From contig JALNQF010000153.1 of NCBI GenBank assembly GCA_028456385.1, positions 1 through 64,000 on the forward strand: DNA of 64,000 bases, read 5' to 3'. Below, one piece after another: positions 12,402 through 24,745 of this stretch. The DNA is from Ophiosphaerella korrae (lineage: Eukaryota; Ascomycota; Dothideomycetes; Pleosporales; Phaeosphaeriaceae). The notes under the pieces are model-generated. The model was not told where the DNA came from and did not search any database. It saw nothing but the letters and a program-made list of their open reading frames with translations. The translations under genes and the position numbers were made by a program. How positions within the stretch are numbered: position 1 is the first letter of the stretch; the number at the start of each line of letters is the position of its first letter.

Positions 12402-14216
12402 ATGGGCCTGCTCGAGTACCGCCAACACAAACAAGACTGGTAGGCAGGCACAAAGCTACCCCACTCCACCCCACAACACGTGAGCCAACCAGCTAATCCA
12501 CTATCGACGCGACAGCCAGCGCAAGCGGGCAGAGCGCGCATCCAAAATCGCAAATCTCCCCTCATCCTACCGATCCCCACTGTCCGCGCAAGATCGCACA
12601 ATCCTCGGCAAGCCCATCCAAGAACTCGTCCAAGATGTCCAAAAGCAAGTCACATCGCCCGTCGACATCCTGCGCGCATACGCAAAAGTCACCCTCAAGG
12701 CGCAAGAACGGACGAATTGCGTGACAGAAATACTGTTCCCCGAAGCAGAAAAATGGGCCGAACATGAAGTCAATTTGGAGGGTCCGCTGGCGGGTGTGCC
12801 CGTGTCTTTGAAGGACTCGATACAGGTCAAGGGCTTCGATATCTCGGTTGGGTATTCGCGGAACGTGGGGAAGCCGTATGAGGAGGATGGCGCCATGGTC
12901 AGGATGCTAAAAGACGCCGGTGCGGTTCCTTTCGTCAAGACTCAACTGCCCACCACGCTGCTGTCCTTCGAATCCACAAACGACGTATGGGGCCAATGCA
13001 AGAACCCTCACAACGACAAATACTCGCCGGGTGGCTCGACAGGCGGAGAATCGGCGTTACTGGCATTTGGCGGCAGTCGGATAGGCATTGGGTCTGATGT
13101 CGCGGGCTCAGTGCGCGTGCCGGCTCACTTCTCTGGCTGCTATTCGATACGCTGCTCGACGGGGAGGTGGCCCAAGGTTGGGATGAACACAAGCATGTCG
13201 GGCCAGGAGGCTGTTCCCAGTGTCTTCAGCCCCATGGCGCGCACACTAAATGACTTGACGTATTTCACGCGCAGCTTGATCCAAATCAAGCCCTGGACAT
13301 ACGACTACACATGCCACCCACTGGCATGGCGCGATACCATAGAAACAGAGTACAGGGAGAAAACGAAGCTCCGCATAGGCATCATGCGTACTGACGGCGT
13401 AGTTGACCCCTCCCCCGCCTGCGCGCGCGCCCTTGACGAAGCTGCCAACGCCCTCAAAGCAGAGGGCCACGAAGTCTACGATGTCGAGCCCCCGTCGCCG
13501 TACGAGGCGCTGGTTCTCGCATCACACCTCCTGCTCAGCGACGGCGGGAGCACTTTCATGTCGCATTTTCGCACAGGCGAATGGAACGATCGCGGCGCGG
13601 CGCAGATGGTGCGGTACCTGCGTCTTCCGCGCTTTATCAAGTACGTGCATTACCTGTACGTGCGGTATGTGAAGCGCGATTCGGTCTGGGCTGGCTTGAT
13701 TCGCAACTTTCATCATAAATCGGCGCACGAGTACTGGCAGTTGGTGGCGAAGCGTGAGGCGTACAAGGCTAAGTTCTTCACGTGGTGGGACGAGTCGAAG
13801 ATGGATGTTATGCTTACCCCGCCCAACGCTACGCCTGCGGTGCCGCATGGTGCTATGCATGATGCGTTTAGCAGTTGTGGATACACGTTCTTGTTCAATT
13901 TGGTATGTCACGTGCTCTGGTGTTGTGTTTTGTGCTGACTGTTTTGTAGCTTGATTATTCCTCTGGTATTATCCCAGTCACACACGTCGATCCTGTCGAA
14001 GATGCATTGCCGTTTGACTTCAACATTAATAAGCTGAATAGTGTTGCGCGAGGAGCGTATAAGTATTACGATGCCGAGAAGATGGCCGGTCTACCTGTTG
14101 CGGTGCAGGTTGTTGGACGGAGACTCGAGGAAGAGAAGGTACTGGCGATTATGGAACGTGTGGAGGATGCGCTCGATAATAATGGGGGAAGATACCAGCT
14201 TCTAGAAGTTGATTGA
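12402..14216 (+). CDS. Amidase signature family hydrolase (fungal acetamidase/FAAH-like)
   Basis: Three exons are read: 12402-12439, 12516-13902 and 13950-14216, giving 563 residues, the usual length for fungal amidases. The tiny first exon (MGLLEYRQHKQDC) is needed because the main frame has a stop just upstream and no ATG; it joins in phase and restores the typical N-terminus. The Ser-cisSer-Lys triad is complete: Lys112 in SLKDS, cis-Ser187 in PGGSTGGES and nucleophile Ser211 in GSDVAGSVR. The spacings of 75 and 24 residues equal those of mammalian FAAH (142, 217, 241). It should hydrolyse small or fatty amides in the cytosol or at membranes; the substrate cannot be told. No transporter or regulator for amide use is adjacent. 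Confidence 0.9.
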
Positions 14217-14344
14217 ATTGATTATTTGCTCGTGCAACTCATTGTGAGACAGTAGGTCCCCGACTCTGACAGGGAAACCATCGTTTTCTATGGCTTTGAT
14301 CTCCCCGCAGATCCCGCCAACAGACTCTACTAGTGAGAGCTTGT

Positions 14345-15511
14345 ATGCATTTAGTCTACCCGCTCTACATCTCTTACACTTCCACTAGTCATGCTACAGA
14401 TAGCAGGCTTGGCATTCAGGCGATTTCAAATCCAGCTGGCGCAAACATGGAGTATGGGCCTTACCCATGGTCGTGAATAGGTAACTAACTAATTTAGCGG
14501 GGACCGCGAGACAACGTGGACGCATTCAATCAGCACTTTTACACCAGACCTCGTACGTGCAAAGTTCCCGTCTGCGCGAATTCTTAGCTGTACGCACACT
14601 AATAGCATAACACTACTTCAACTGAACCACCGTGTGCCAGCTACGGCTACGATGCCAACGCCGTGGGGCTCTGGGAAACTGTCAGTGGAGGAGGGCTTCG
14701 CGGGCACGGAAAAGCCCTTGCCTGTGCCATTTCCAATAGCCCACCGAGCGAGACCAAACGCCCCCTTTTCTTCATCGCACACAGCCTCGGTGGTCTAGTC
14801 ACCGAACAGGCACTAGTTGTCTCCCTAGAGCCGAACAGGCCTCATCTACAGAGTATAACCTCTTGTATAATTGGAGTTGTGTTCATGAGCACTCCGCATT
14901 CTGGATCCTGTCTCACCACGTGGGGTTACACCCTCGCAAGGCTCCTGAATCGGATCCGGAGGACAAACAAGGAGCCATTCTCAGTACTGAAGCAGATTTC
15001 GGAAGTGCCCAAGGCGGCCGAAGAAGTTTTCCAGCGGCAGCTGACGGTCGATGGAGCAATTAAGCACGTTAAGATCTTCTACTTCTACGAGACAGTCGCT
15101 GTAGGCATTGTCGGATTTGTGGTGCCAGAAAATTCAGCGACGATACTGCCATATCCAAACTGCAGGATTGACGCGAGCCGTATGGACATGACCAAGTTTA
15201 CTAGCTTGAACGACGCCAGTTTTATCAACCTTAAAAATGACTGGGTCAAGCACGCCAAGAGACCAAACGCTGCGGATACGAATATCAAAGCCGAGCATAT
15301 ACCATTTTCGGCAACAATGACGTTCAGCAACGGTTTATTCAAAGCAGAAATATTTCAGCAGGGTGCCGGCAACGCAGGAAGAGATATTAACTATGGGAAT
15401 GTGAAGAACCAAACCGCGGGACGAGATTGGATCAATAGAGACAAGAGAATCTATGCGAGATCAAAACGTCAATCTGCTACAGACGGGAATACCTCGGGTG
15501 ATAGCGAATAG
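14345..15511 (+). pseudogene. Decayed SesB-like serine esterase with a glycine/asparagine-rich tail
   Basis: The frame from 14663 to 15511 (282 codons) is open and carries the nucleophile elbow AHSLGGL, the STPHSG block and MDMTKF, as in the lipase-like domain that fungal NLR proteins carry at the N-terminus. Upstream exonic pieces are readable: LGIQAISNPAGAN (from ATG 14345), GDRETTWTH and FPSARILS before YGYDAN. Three defects stand out. The oxyanion strand (usually VDIVFVHGL) is missing, replaced by MEYGPYP. The RILS-to-YGYDAN junction cannot be spliced canonically in frame. The catalytic His of the usual HMDM is Arg (RMDM). The C-terminal tail has a paired motif, NAGRDINYGN and TAGRDWINRD. 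Probably inactive as an esterase; a shortened gene starting at 14663 may still be expressed. Confidence 0.65.
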
Positions 15512-16375
15512 ATCGGGTACAGAGGCTCCTTCTCATGCAAGGTACCAACGTGCAAAGCGATGTTGCGTGCATGGTCGCGCCGGTGAAGATTGCATATTTG
15601 ATAGGACCTTATCATGCACCAATAAATGGAATACCCTTAGTAGTAGCAATGTAGTACAAAAACTTTGCTTTGCAACATGGAAAACACGTCTGTAAAGATC
15701 TTAGACCGTGCAGTACCTGCCAGCGGTCCTAGATCAGGGTAACGCTGAGAAGTTGTGACAAGAGGCGTGTTGCGAGCGTGTCGTATTAGCCACGGTGCAA
15801 AGTAAGTTTCATTGTAGAGGGTCTGTTGTTTTTGCAGGTAGGTACCTAACCTAAGCGCATTACATGTGAATATCGCAGTAAAAACTCATGTGTGTGAAGA
15901 CAGTTAGGAAGGCACGAAGTCAAAGTACCCCACAAACGTTTCGGTACCATGGTTTTCCCGACGCCGCGAAAGACATGAGTGCTTGCAATGACGAATGATT
16001 CCAAATCGGCTGCCAAGATGAATTCCTAGAGTATGTCGAAAAGTATCGCAAATATTACCGGGAAGTAGGTTGGACAGACCGAGTTAAGATTTGGAAGCAA
16101 TGAACCGCTGCATAAGCCCCACCCGCAAACGTCATATCTACATCAACGCCATGGCATAGCGTGAACCACTTGACAAATACCAGCAATGAGGGGCCCAGAT
16201 GCGGCAATAAAGTCACTAGGACGCACGATCCCCGCCCGGAAGGAGTAATAGATTGTAATGAAGTTCGAGGACAGAGATACATAAATATTCATCCTCACTG
16301 AGAACCGTGTTGTCCCATCCACCCCTCCCATCATCCAATCAAGCGACGCAACTATTTCAAGAGCCAATCAGAGCC
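15512..16375. other. Intergenic, no supported gene
   Basis: This lies between the esterase remnant and the GFA-type gene. ORFs up to 80 codons lack domain features. The last 100-200 bp should hold the promoter of the downstream gene. Confidence 0.5.
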
Positions 16376-16918
16376 ATGTCGACATTCAACGGGCACTGCC
16401 ACTGCGGCCAGACGAAGTGGACAGCAGAGTTAAGTGAAGATCAACAGGGACATGTTTTGTGGTACGTTTTTATCCACTCGCTCACTTAAATCGATGAATT
16501 GAATGGAACTAAATAAGACTTCACAGCCACTGCGACACCTGCAAACTCCTCTCCGGCGCGCCCTACACCCTCAACCAAATCATCCCCGCCTCCGCACTGA
16601 GCATCACCGCCGGCGCCGATCTGGGCAAGTACACGTACAAAGGCGATTCGGGGAAGGGCGTGCATTGCGTAAGTGATATTTTCATTTGATATGTGGCGGT
16701 GTTAATCGCTGGGGCAGTATTACTGCAAGAATTGCACCACGCATGTGTACCATCAACAGGAGGCGCTGGGGGACGATAAGATTGTGCTGAGGACGGTGTT
16801 GTTGGATCGTGGTGGGTTGGGCGCGGGGCTGGAGCCTAAGGCGGAGATTTATGGGAAGGCGAGGTTCGGCTGGGAGAAGGAGGTTGCGCAGACGTTTGAG
16901 CTTATGCCGCCTTCGTAG
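16376..16918 (+). CDS. GFA/CENP-V-type zinc-binding carbon-sulfur lyase family protein
   Basis: Three exons are read (16376-16461, 16527-16668 and 16718-16918), giving 142 residues. The family's cysteine pattern is intact: CHCG near residue 8, CHCDTC across the first splice junction, and YYCKNCTTH after the second. These bind two zinc ions in glutathione-dependent formaldehyde-activating enzyme (GFA) and relatives. Fungal genomes hold many paralogues whose substrates are mostly unknown, so formaldehyde detoxification should not be assumed. The splice sites are supported because each junction rebuilds a conserved Cys motif. It is convergent with msrA. Confidence 0.88.
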
Positions 16919-17105
16919 TGGCGGAGTGGAATGAATTGTGTGGTGACTGATGTACTTGGACGAATAATGATATATGGAATGCAACTGATGGATGCCAAAA
17001 TAGTCGGTGTTTTTTAAATTGGAACTATATAAATTGATGTCTTAGTATTACTCATGTACTCACTCATGTTAAATTCCCCCATGCACATAGCAACCCCGAC
17101 TACAC

Positions 17106-17761
17106 CTACTCTTTCAATGGCGGAAATGTCCGTAGGAAATGGCTGGGGCACTCATATCCGCCTGGGTTGTTGTCCAGGTACAACTGGTGATACTGCTCTG
17201 CATCCCACCATTGGCCAGCAGGTAGTATTTCTGTAACAACGCCGCCCTTCCACCACTGCTCGTTCACCTTCTTCGTCACCTCCCTCGCCTCCTTCTCCTG
17301 CTCCTCATTGTGGTAGAAAATAGCGCTGCGGTACTGCGACCCCGTGTCCGGACCCTGTCGATTCGTCGTGGTAGGATCATGCATTTTGTAAAAGAACTCG
17401 AGGAGCGTCTGATACGTGACTTTGGACGGGTCATATACGACTTGCAAAGCCTCGGCATCTGTCGCCTCAATTAGTCCCACACTCCCATGCTAAACCAAGG
17501 AGGATTTCAGGAATACGTACGTCCTGTCCGTCCACTGCATACAGCGCGGTAGCCCGGGTTCTCGGAGTCCCCACCAATATATCCTACGCGTGCGTCGTAC
17601 AATCCTTGGTTCTTGAACTGGCGCCGGAACATGTGCTCGACACCCCAGAAGCAGCCTGCGGCTACGGTGGCGGTCTGCGCGCCTGCAGGAACGGTCATAG
17701 GTGTGGCGGGGGCTGCGGACATTGTGGTGAAGGGGCGAAAAAGCTTGGTCAGAAAGGACAT
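17106..17761 (-). CDS. msrA: Peptide methionine (S)-S-oxide reductase MsrA
   Basis: Two exons are read (17761-17521 and 17458-17106), 197 residues. The GCFWG motif (catalytic Cys37) is present, followed by [12 protein letters not shown]. The splice rebuilds CSGRTGHAEAL, and DP(T/S)[19 protein letters not shown] follows, all hallmarks of MsrA. The enzyme reduces the S-epimer of methionine sulfoxide with thioredoxin and protects proteins from oxidation. About 20-30 residues precede the domain, with basic and hydrophobic residues ([11 protein letters not shown]); this could be a mitochondrial presequence, with a second in-frame Met at position 14 giving a cytosolic form. Confidence 0.93.
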
Positions 17762-20078
17762 GGAAAGGTAGGAAAGGAAGATGAGGAGGAAAGTATTGAG
17801 GAGCCCCAGGATGAAATATAAAGCTGCGAAAGCTCGATTTGTGTTCTGTTTTCGAGATGTTCTTGCGATTTGAGTTATGCTACAAGGATATGTCTGACGC
17901 CATCGATTCAGACTGACAAATCGTGAGCTTCAGCCACGCTTTGTGGCGCACGGTGGCTCGTGTCTTGCAATGAGGGGAGGGGTGCAACCGAAGTCCGGAC
18001 ATGGGGATCACAAATACGACCAAAATCTCCGTTCATCGCAAATCCTCCTTCTTCTCTAAAGTCTCTCGTTCCTTGCAAGGCCGTGAGGTTCTTGCTTCGT
18101 GTCTCTTATTCGCGTTTTCCTGTTGAGCCATCAGCAAGGGGCGAGCGATGCCAGTCCCATATTGACGACGTTTTATCCGGCTCGCGGCGGCTCGGGCAGT
18201 TGGAACAGTGGTGCCGCCAACCGCATCCTTACCGTGTGGCTATGGTCTCGGTCGATGGCTACTCGCTGTCCTTGTCATCCGTCCTTCGCTTTACCATGAC
18301 GCTGATGGCTTGGTGATTTGAGTTTTCCTCTCGCCGCGGACGGCCCAGGGCATTTGACCGCGAGTGGGAGGCCTCGCGGCGGAGAAGTAGTGAACAGCTC
18401 ATCGCACTACGGTAGGCATTCCGCATTCGCATCGCGAACGTGCAGAGCACCTATGTACCTACCAAACGATAGCTACCGACATGCCCCTGCATCCTTGTCA
18501 GTGTCAGTAGGCGACATCCTTTCGGCGCCATAGGCTACATCCGTTCTCGTCAGCTCGCATCTTACTCACCTCTGCATCCCGTACCTTCAGCTCTCGTATC
18601 TGAGCAACATCGTTTGGTCCACGTCTATCTTCTCCATCCCGCTTACTCTCCACTCTCGCCAAGTCGAGGTTCGACCTACTTTCGTATCCCGCCCTAGTCA
18701 CACGAGTGCGTAATCAACCGCCAATTTATTCCGCTTGAAGTCGTCGACATCGGGTGTACTTGGGAAGTAACAAGCCGACATGCTGCGCTTCTGGCCTCAC
18801 CGCGATAAGTCACTCCCTTGTGGCGTTTTTCCATTCACCAGGTATTGCGAGAACACCGTGACTACAGTTATTTTTGTCTCTGCCGTTCAGAACCTGTACC
18901 TGCCCTTGCAGGAAGGTCTTCTCGCTTACGTATATTATTCCAGGATCTCGAGCCACGATGAAGTGACAAGCTTTAATATAAGGTTAATCTAGCCACAATG
19001 TCTGCATGCCTGCCTCCAGATCTACGACATGGGTAACCTCGATACTTTCTTGAAGCCCTCGGTCTGGTGTAGCTCTATTTTCAGCATCTGGCCCGTACTA
19101 CTCTACCACTGCATTGCATACGGAAACCTAGATGAATTATCACTGCTCGAGTGGAGTCGATGCCAGGTTTCCTTGGCAGTTCTCTTGGTCTCATCCAGCT
19201 TCCAGACCCTGTGTTTCTATTCTAGGCTCGGGACCCCAGAAAATTAAATTTATTCAATTCAACTTCAATCTACACCTTCCATGTTGGCCACCGACCACGA
19301 GGGCTTCGGCTACTTGCACAAGCAAGCTGCGGGTCTCTTTGAGGGGGCAATCCTGGCAGACCCATCTTGATCCAAAGTGCGAAGACCTGTGCAGATCACA
19401 ACAAGCGCAAGTGTACATACACGTGTACCGTCCGAGCTTCGTGCCAGACCGCATGTATGCTACAGGTATCGTGTGGTGAGTAGATATACCTGCTCACTCT
19501 CAACATCCCGGGTATAGCGGACGGCAAGCCAGAGTGACAATGGCCATACCGCCGTTCTAGCCTAGGATCCTTCGCTTCTCGACCAGGGCTCTCAATATGA
19601 AGATACCCTATCCTACTCGTTCGGGCTAATCGCGAGCCCTAGCCTGCCGTTCTGCTACCATGACGCGAACGCTACCATGAATCCCCGATATTGATGCTCA
19701 GTTTTAAGGCAAGGCTGGATGCGCCACTGGGAAAACCGTGCTGCATGTTGTCGGAACACGAACTCACCTGAGCAAAGCGAGTACTCTCGACCTATGAGCA
19801 CGAGCGACCCGCCGGTTCAGCCGTACTCGATATTGCCAATGGCACTTGGCACCATGTTTTCTGACTCGCCCGTGTGGTAACACAGGTGGAGATGGTACTG
19901 CAGTAGCTATGGGTGAGTACCTGGAAGTGCATTCTACACTGCCGAAGAATTGTATATAACCTGGTCGATATCTCCCCCCAATTGATCACCATCAGCGTCC
20001 ACTAACGGTCTCACTGTACCACTCTCTTCAACTCTTCTATCCTCTGTATCCCCGGATCCTCATCCCAACTCATTCAAT
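17762..20078. other. 2.3-kb gene-free, pyrimidine-rich stretch
   Basis: No ORF exceeds about 120 codons and none has a domain. The plus strand is markedly rich in C and T from about 18030 to 19700, with repeated TCTCGT/CTCGCC-like words. That composition is typical of long fungal 5' untranslated regions or of an exonic non-coding transcript. The rightmost part is the promoter and leader of the DUF4360 gene. No tRNA or structured RNA was recognised. Confidence 0.45.
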
Positions 20079-20820
20079 ATGAAGTGGTTCCTTGCTCTCC
20101 TTCCCCTCGCCGCTGCGGCTCCTTCTGCCGAGCTCCCCACCATCGAGCTTGGCGAAAAGCCCCCAGCGGGATCAGTAAGCTCTGAGCAGACAAATACCAT
20201 GGTGCACTCGCTAATGCCCTGATAGGTCAAGATTCGAGGCATTAGCTATGGTGGAAACGGTTGCCCCCAGGGAACCATGGGATCCCAGATCTCTGAAGAC
20301 CGCACTACCGTCACCCTCATCTTCGACTCATACATTGCCTCCATCGGCCCCGGTATTGCTCTGAGCGAGCAGCGCAAGAACTGCCAGCTCAACATCGACC
20401 TCGAGTACCCCGGAGGCTTCCAGTACTCTATCCTGTCCGCCGACTACCGTGGTTACGCCTCGATCCAGAAGGGCGTCAAGGGCACCCTCAAGTCGACCTA
20501 CTACTTCTCCGGACAAACTGCTCAGGTAAGCATCATGATCTTTTTCAGCATTACACCAACACTAACCCTCCATGCAGTCCTCGACCGCCTACGAATTCGA
20601 TGGCCCCGTCTCGGGCGACTACCTTAAGCACGACGAAGCTGACTCCACCTCTATTGTCTGGTCTCCCTGCGGCGAGAAGGCCTTACTCAACATCAACTCC
20701 CAGGTCCGCCTGACGAGCACCGTCAGCAGCGCCACCGGTCTTCTCACGACCGACTCCACCGATCTCAAGTTCAAGCAGGTCGTGTACGTGTCGTGGCAAA
20801 AGTGCAAGACCTCATCTTAG
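20079..20820 (+). CDS. Secreted DUF4360 family protein
   Basis: Three exons are read (20079-20174, 20226-20525 and 20578-20820), giving 212 residues. Residues 1-16 (MKWFLALLPLAAAAPS) form a signal peptide with an AAA cleavage region. The mature part carries family features: ISYGGNGCPQGT near the start, a SEQRKNCQLNIDLEYPGGFQYS region, and a conserved Cys near SPCGEKALLNINSQVRL. DUF4360 proteins are small secreted fungal proteins of unknown function, often with an even number of cysteines. Both introns are GT-AG with CTAA-type branch points. It could be a cell-wall or host-facing protein; nothing in the sequence proves an effector role. Confidence 0.88.
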
Positions 20821-21602
20821 AACTGATTTGGTCTGCTTGTAGGCACGGATGGAACCAGACCGTCAGTGTGCTGTCAAGAGCCAAGTGGACGCTGGAACTT
20901 CCTGGAGCGCTTTCTTGGAGACGTTGTTAGGGTGGTAAGCGGGCCACTTGTGCTTGAGAAGAGATTTTTTTTGTTGATAGTTTTACCTTTTGTGGTTATT
21001 TGAGTAATGGAATGGACGCATTCCTATGATTGGTTTTGTGTGGTGATGTTTGACTTGTGCATATTTCTCGCCTCCTCAATACCGCGGTGGCGCATAAGGT
21101 AGCATAGGAGCAGCCTTGCGAGCCTAAGTTTAGACATTGATGCATTAAGTGCCTCGTATATCCTCACGACTGACTACATCCCCTAGGACTCTTCACGGGT
21201 AACAGAGTAACGGAACCACAGAAATGGCCGCCGTGGGGGAACTAGCATGATCCCGGGAGGGGTAGAGTGAAGAGCAAATTAAAAGGCTGGCGCGGAAGGA
21301 TGCAAGACATGTGGTCGTCCATCCAGCAGCCACGTCTCGGATATGGGGAAGCGGCGTCACGTGCTTGGCGTCAAGGTCGCGGTTGGCGTTGGTCCCTGTT
21401 GTTGTTGTTGACGGCGCTGGCGCACGAGCCACAACCAAAACATTGAACCCCCAATGGGCTCAAGCATCGTCATCCAGCACAACAGCGACCGCAACTAACC
21501 ACACAGCAACCACACACATACACATACTCGCTCCGGTCCACACCCTTCGTCTCTGTCTCTACCGCCTGAGCTCGACGTTACTCCGCCTTGTTGAGCGCCA
21601 CA
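20821..21602. other. Intergenic; kinesin leader at the right end
   Basis: The left part is the 3' flank of the DUF4360 gene. The stretch from about 21430 to 21602 is CA-rich on the plus strand and looks like the 5' untranslated leader of the kinesin gene. No further gene is seen. Confidence 0.5.
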
Positions 21603-24600
21603 ATGGCTGACGGCGCCAATTCCATCTCCGTGACTGTGCGAGTCCGCCCATTCACTATCAGAGAGGCGGCGCAATTGTCCAAATGCGACGACCAAGCGTT
21701 GTTCTTGGGGGATGGCTCTCTAGCCGCGGCGCCTACACCGAAGCTGAGCTCCAAGGGCATACGGCCCGTCATTAAGGTGCTTGACGAGAAGTGCTTGTAT
21801 GAGAGCTCTAGTTAGGATTACAGCACACGGCAGCTGACATGCATGCAGAATATTCGACCCTCCAGAAGATAACCCCGTTCAAAGATTCTCACGGTCTGTT
21901 GTTGGGCCACAGGGCAAGCGGGTGAAGGACCAGACGTTTGCCTTCGATCGCGTGTTCGACGACACTACCACACAAGGCGATGTATACGAGGCGTCGACCA
22001 GGCCGCTGCTCGATAGTGTATTGGATGGCTACAATGCGACCGTCTTTGCGTATGGCGCCACGGGCTGTGGAAAGACGCATACTATTACGTGGGTTGCTCG
22101 TCGTTGTGGTATGGTAGGATTGGCTGACAGTGCTTAGGGGAACCGCACAACAACCGGGCATCATCTTCCTGACTATGCAGGAGTTATTTGAGAAGATTGG
22201 AGAGCTACAGGAGACGAGGGTCACTGAGATCACCCTTTCGTACCTAGAGATTTACAATGAGACGATTCGCGATCTGCTAGTGGAGGGCGGGAGCAAGACT
22301 ACGCTCATGTTGCGCGAAGATGCGAATCAGGCTGTTTCTGTTGCTGGTCTTTCCAGCCACCGACCTCAGAATGTAAGTGGGATACCCTGTTTGCGTAGTC
22401 TGTGAGCTCATATCTTACAGGTCCAAGAAGTCATGGACATTATAGTTCGCGGCAACGAGTACCGAACAATGTCGCCCACTGAAGCGAATGCTACTTCTTC
22501 CCGGTCACATGCCGTTCTTCAGATCAACGTCTCATCTAGAGATCGTAATGCTTCGGTCAACGAACCACATACCATGGCCACTCTCAGCATTATCGATCTG
22601 GCAGGTAGTGAGCGAGCAAGCGCGACGAAGAATCGAGGAGAGCGTTTAATGGAAGGTGCCAACATTAACAAATCCCTGCTCGCCCTTGGAAGCTGCATCA
22701 ATGCCCTCTGCGACCCACGCAAGCGGAACCACGTCCCATACCGAAATTCGAAGCTTACTCGGTTACTGAAGTTTTCGCTTGGAGGAAACTGCAAGACTGT
22801 CATGATTGTGTGCGTCAGCCCGTCCAGTGCTCACTTTGATGAGACTCAGAACACGCTACGGTATGCCAACCGGGCGAAGAACATTCAGACCAAGGTCACG
22901 AAGAACGTCTTCAACGTAAATCGGCATGTCAAGGACTATTTGAAGAAGATTGACGAACAACGGGCACTCATTGATGAGCTGATGAAAAAGCAGCAGGACT
23001 TTGAGGGCAGTGCATTTGTGAAATATCAGAAGCAGAGCGAGAAGAAGGACATGATTTTACGTGATGCGGTCATACGTCTTCGCCAGGCTTATTCAGACTC
23101 GGAACCTGAGCGAAAGGACCGCATCAACATGATGAAGACACTGAAGCAGGCTGAGAAACGTGTATCTCTCATCTCTTCCTGGATAGCTGCATTCGACAAC
23201 ATCAGGGACGCCCGTGAGAACGAGGAAATGCCATCCCAAGTTGCTGCTATGAGGGACACTGCAGTTGGTATATCGGCTGAGCTCGAGCAAACACGGCAGC
23301 ATTGCCATCGGCGGATAGAACGTGTTAACTGGACAAGCAAGATGGACACTGCTCTAAATATGGGACTCAAGGGTTTGGCCGAAGTCGACGGCTCAAATGA
23401 CAGCCATGACGCCGCGAATCTGAGCAAAGAGTATGAACTGCTGAAGTCGAACGCGGAACGAGAAGCGTTAAGTGCATTGCTGGACCAAGAGAAGGGTGGT
23501 GACGCTGCAATTGTACAAGTCCTTGTTCAAGCACATATTGAGACTGTCACAATCTTAAGTCAGATCACTCAGCTTAGCGAAGCGGAGGCGGTCGAAACTG
23601 CGAGAAGGCTTCTCACCAAGATCATGAACTCGTGCACCAACGCCACTGCGCAAGCAATCCGGCCAGATGGTGGTTTACCCGTAACAGAATTCTTTGCCCC
23701 GAGTAATAGGGGCACACCAAAGAGGCGGAAACCAGTGAATATTATGGCACCGTCGCCGATGCGACCACTTGCGTTGCCAACCCTTGCAGAGGCGCCGCAT
23801 CTCACATCATCTCCTATGAAGGCATCGCCGCGGCGGAGGAAGATGGGTGGAGTCAAGAAGGGTGTTCAGTTTTCGCCGATGAGGAAGAAGTCACTATCCA
23901 AGACCAAGCGCGGCGTTCGATGGCGAGACGACACCGAGAATGGTACTCTGGCTGAGTTTCAAAAGACGCCAGAGCATATCGAGGGTACACCCACAAATTC
24001 ATCCATCGAGATATCCACACCAACATTCTCCTTGCCCATCAGCACATCAGCACCCGACCACAACGGATCATCGCCACTTCCTTCCCCACCAAAGGCGTCC
24101 GTAAATCTCAAACAAGCAGGTCGTTTCGCCCTAGGCGCTTTATCCAAAACCCGAGAAGGCTCTCCTCCCCTCCCCTCCCGCATCCCTCTCAGCCCCGACT
24201 CCTCCAAAAACACCTCTCCCCTGCGCGAAATCGGTAACAACGCAATCCGCAAGTCCTCCCTCAACGTCGTCACCAATGCACCCTCCCCTCGCAAACCCTC
24301 GCCCGCTCACGACTCCGCCGCCTCCTCCTCCTCCTCCGAAGACGACCAATGGTCTTCCTCTGCCCGCCAAATCGGCACCGCCCTCAAACGCCGCTCGTCG
24401 ACTAACACCGCCTCTATCCCCATCAACCGCGCGCACCGCCGCCGCAGCCCCACCGCCACCTCATGCTCCCCGCCTAACGAGAATTCGATGTTTTCGGCGA
24501 GTGCGGCGCGCCGTATGGTTAAGGGTGTGCATGATGCGGAGTGGAAGAATAGCGTGCTTAGTCCGAGGACTACGCCGATTGTTAAGAGTGGGGCTGCCAG

Positions 24601-24745
24601 GCGCACGACGATGGCGGTTATTGCGCCGGAGGAGAGGCAGACCGGGTTGAGTAAGGCGCCGGTTAGGGTTACGAGTGCTGGGTCAAATTCGAGTTCGGGG
24701 AGTAGGGGCAGTCTTGCGCCAGGGACTAAGAGTGTTTGGCGGTAA
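21603..24745 (+). CDS. kip3: Kinesin-8 family motor (Kip3/Klp5-Klp6-like)
   Basis: Four exons are read (21603-21796, 21849-22088, 22138-22372 and 22421-24745), 997 residues. The N-terminal motor has the P-loop [10 protein letters not shown] near residue 133, switch I ATSSRSHA near 245, switch [11 protein letters not shown], the INKSLLALG helix and the neck [14 protein letters not shown]. The sequence [20 protein letters not shown] is typical of kinesin-8. A coiled-coil stalk follows. The last about 350 residues are disordered, Ser/Pro/Lys-rich and basic, suited to microtubule binding. Kinesin-8 motors walk to plus ends and depolymerise or cap microtubules, setting spindle length and nuclear position. 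Each splice restores a motor motif, so the model is well supported. Confidence 0.93.

Noticed and set aside
12128..12601. 157-codon minus-strand ORF upstream of and over the amidase start
   Set aside because: No domain, and it overlaps the spliced 5' end of the amidase whose first exon and branch site are well supported.
12480..12767. Plus-strand ORF beginning at 12480 as the amidase N-terminus
   Set aside because: It is in a different frame from the amidase; the true frame is open to 12517 and joins the exon at 12402-12439 in phase.
21193..21438. Minus-strand ORF in front of the kinesin gene
   Set aside because: Low-complexity Thr/Ala reading antisense to the kinesin leader; no start context or domain.
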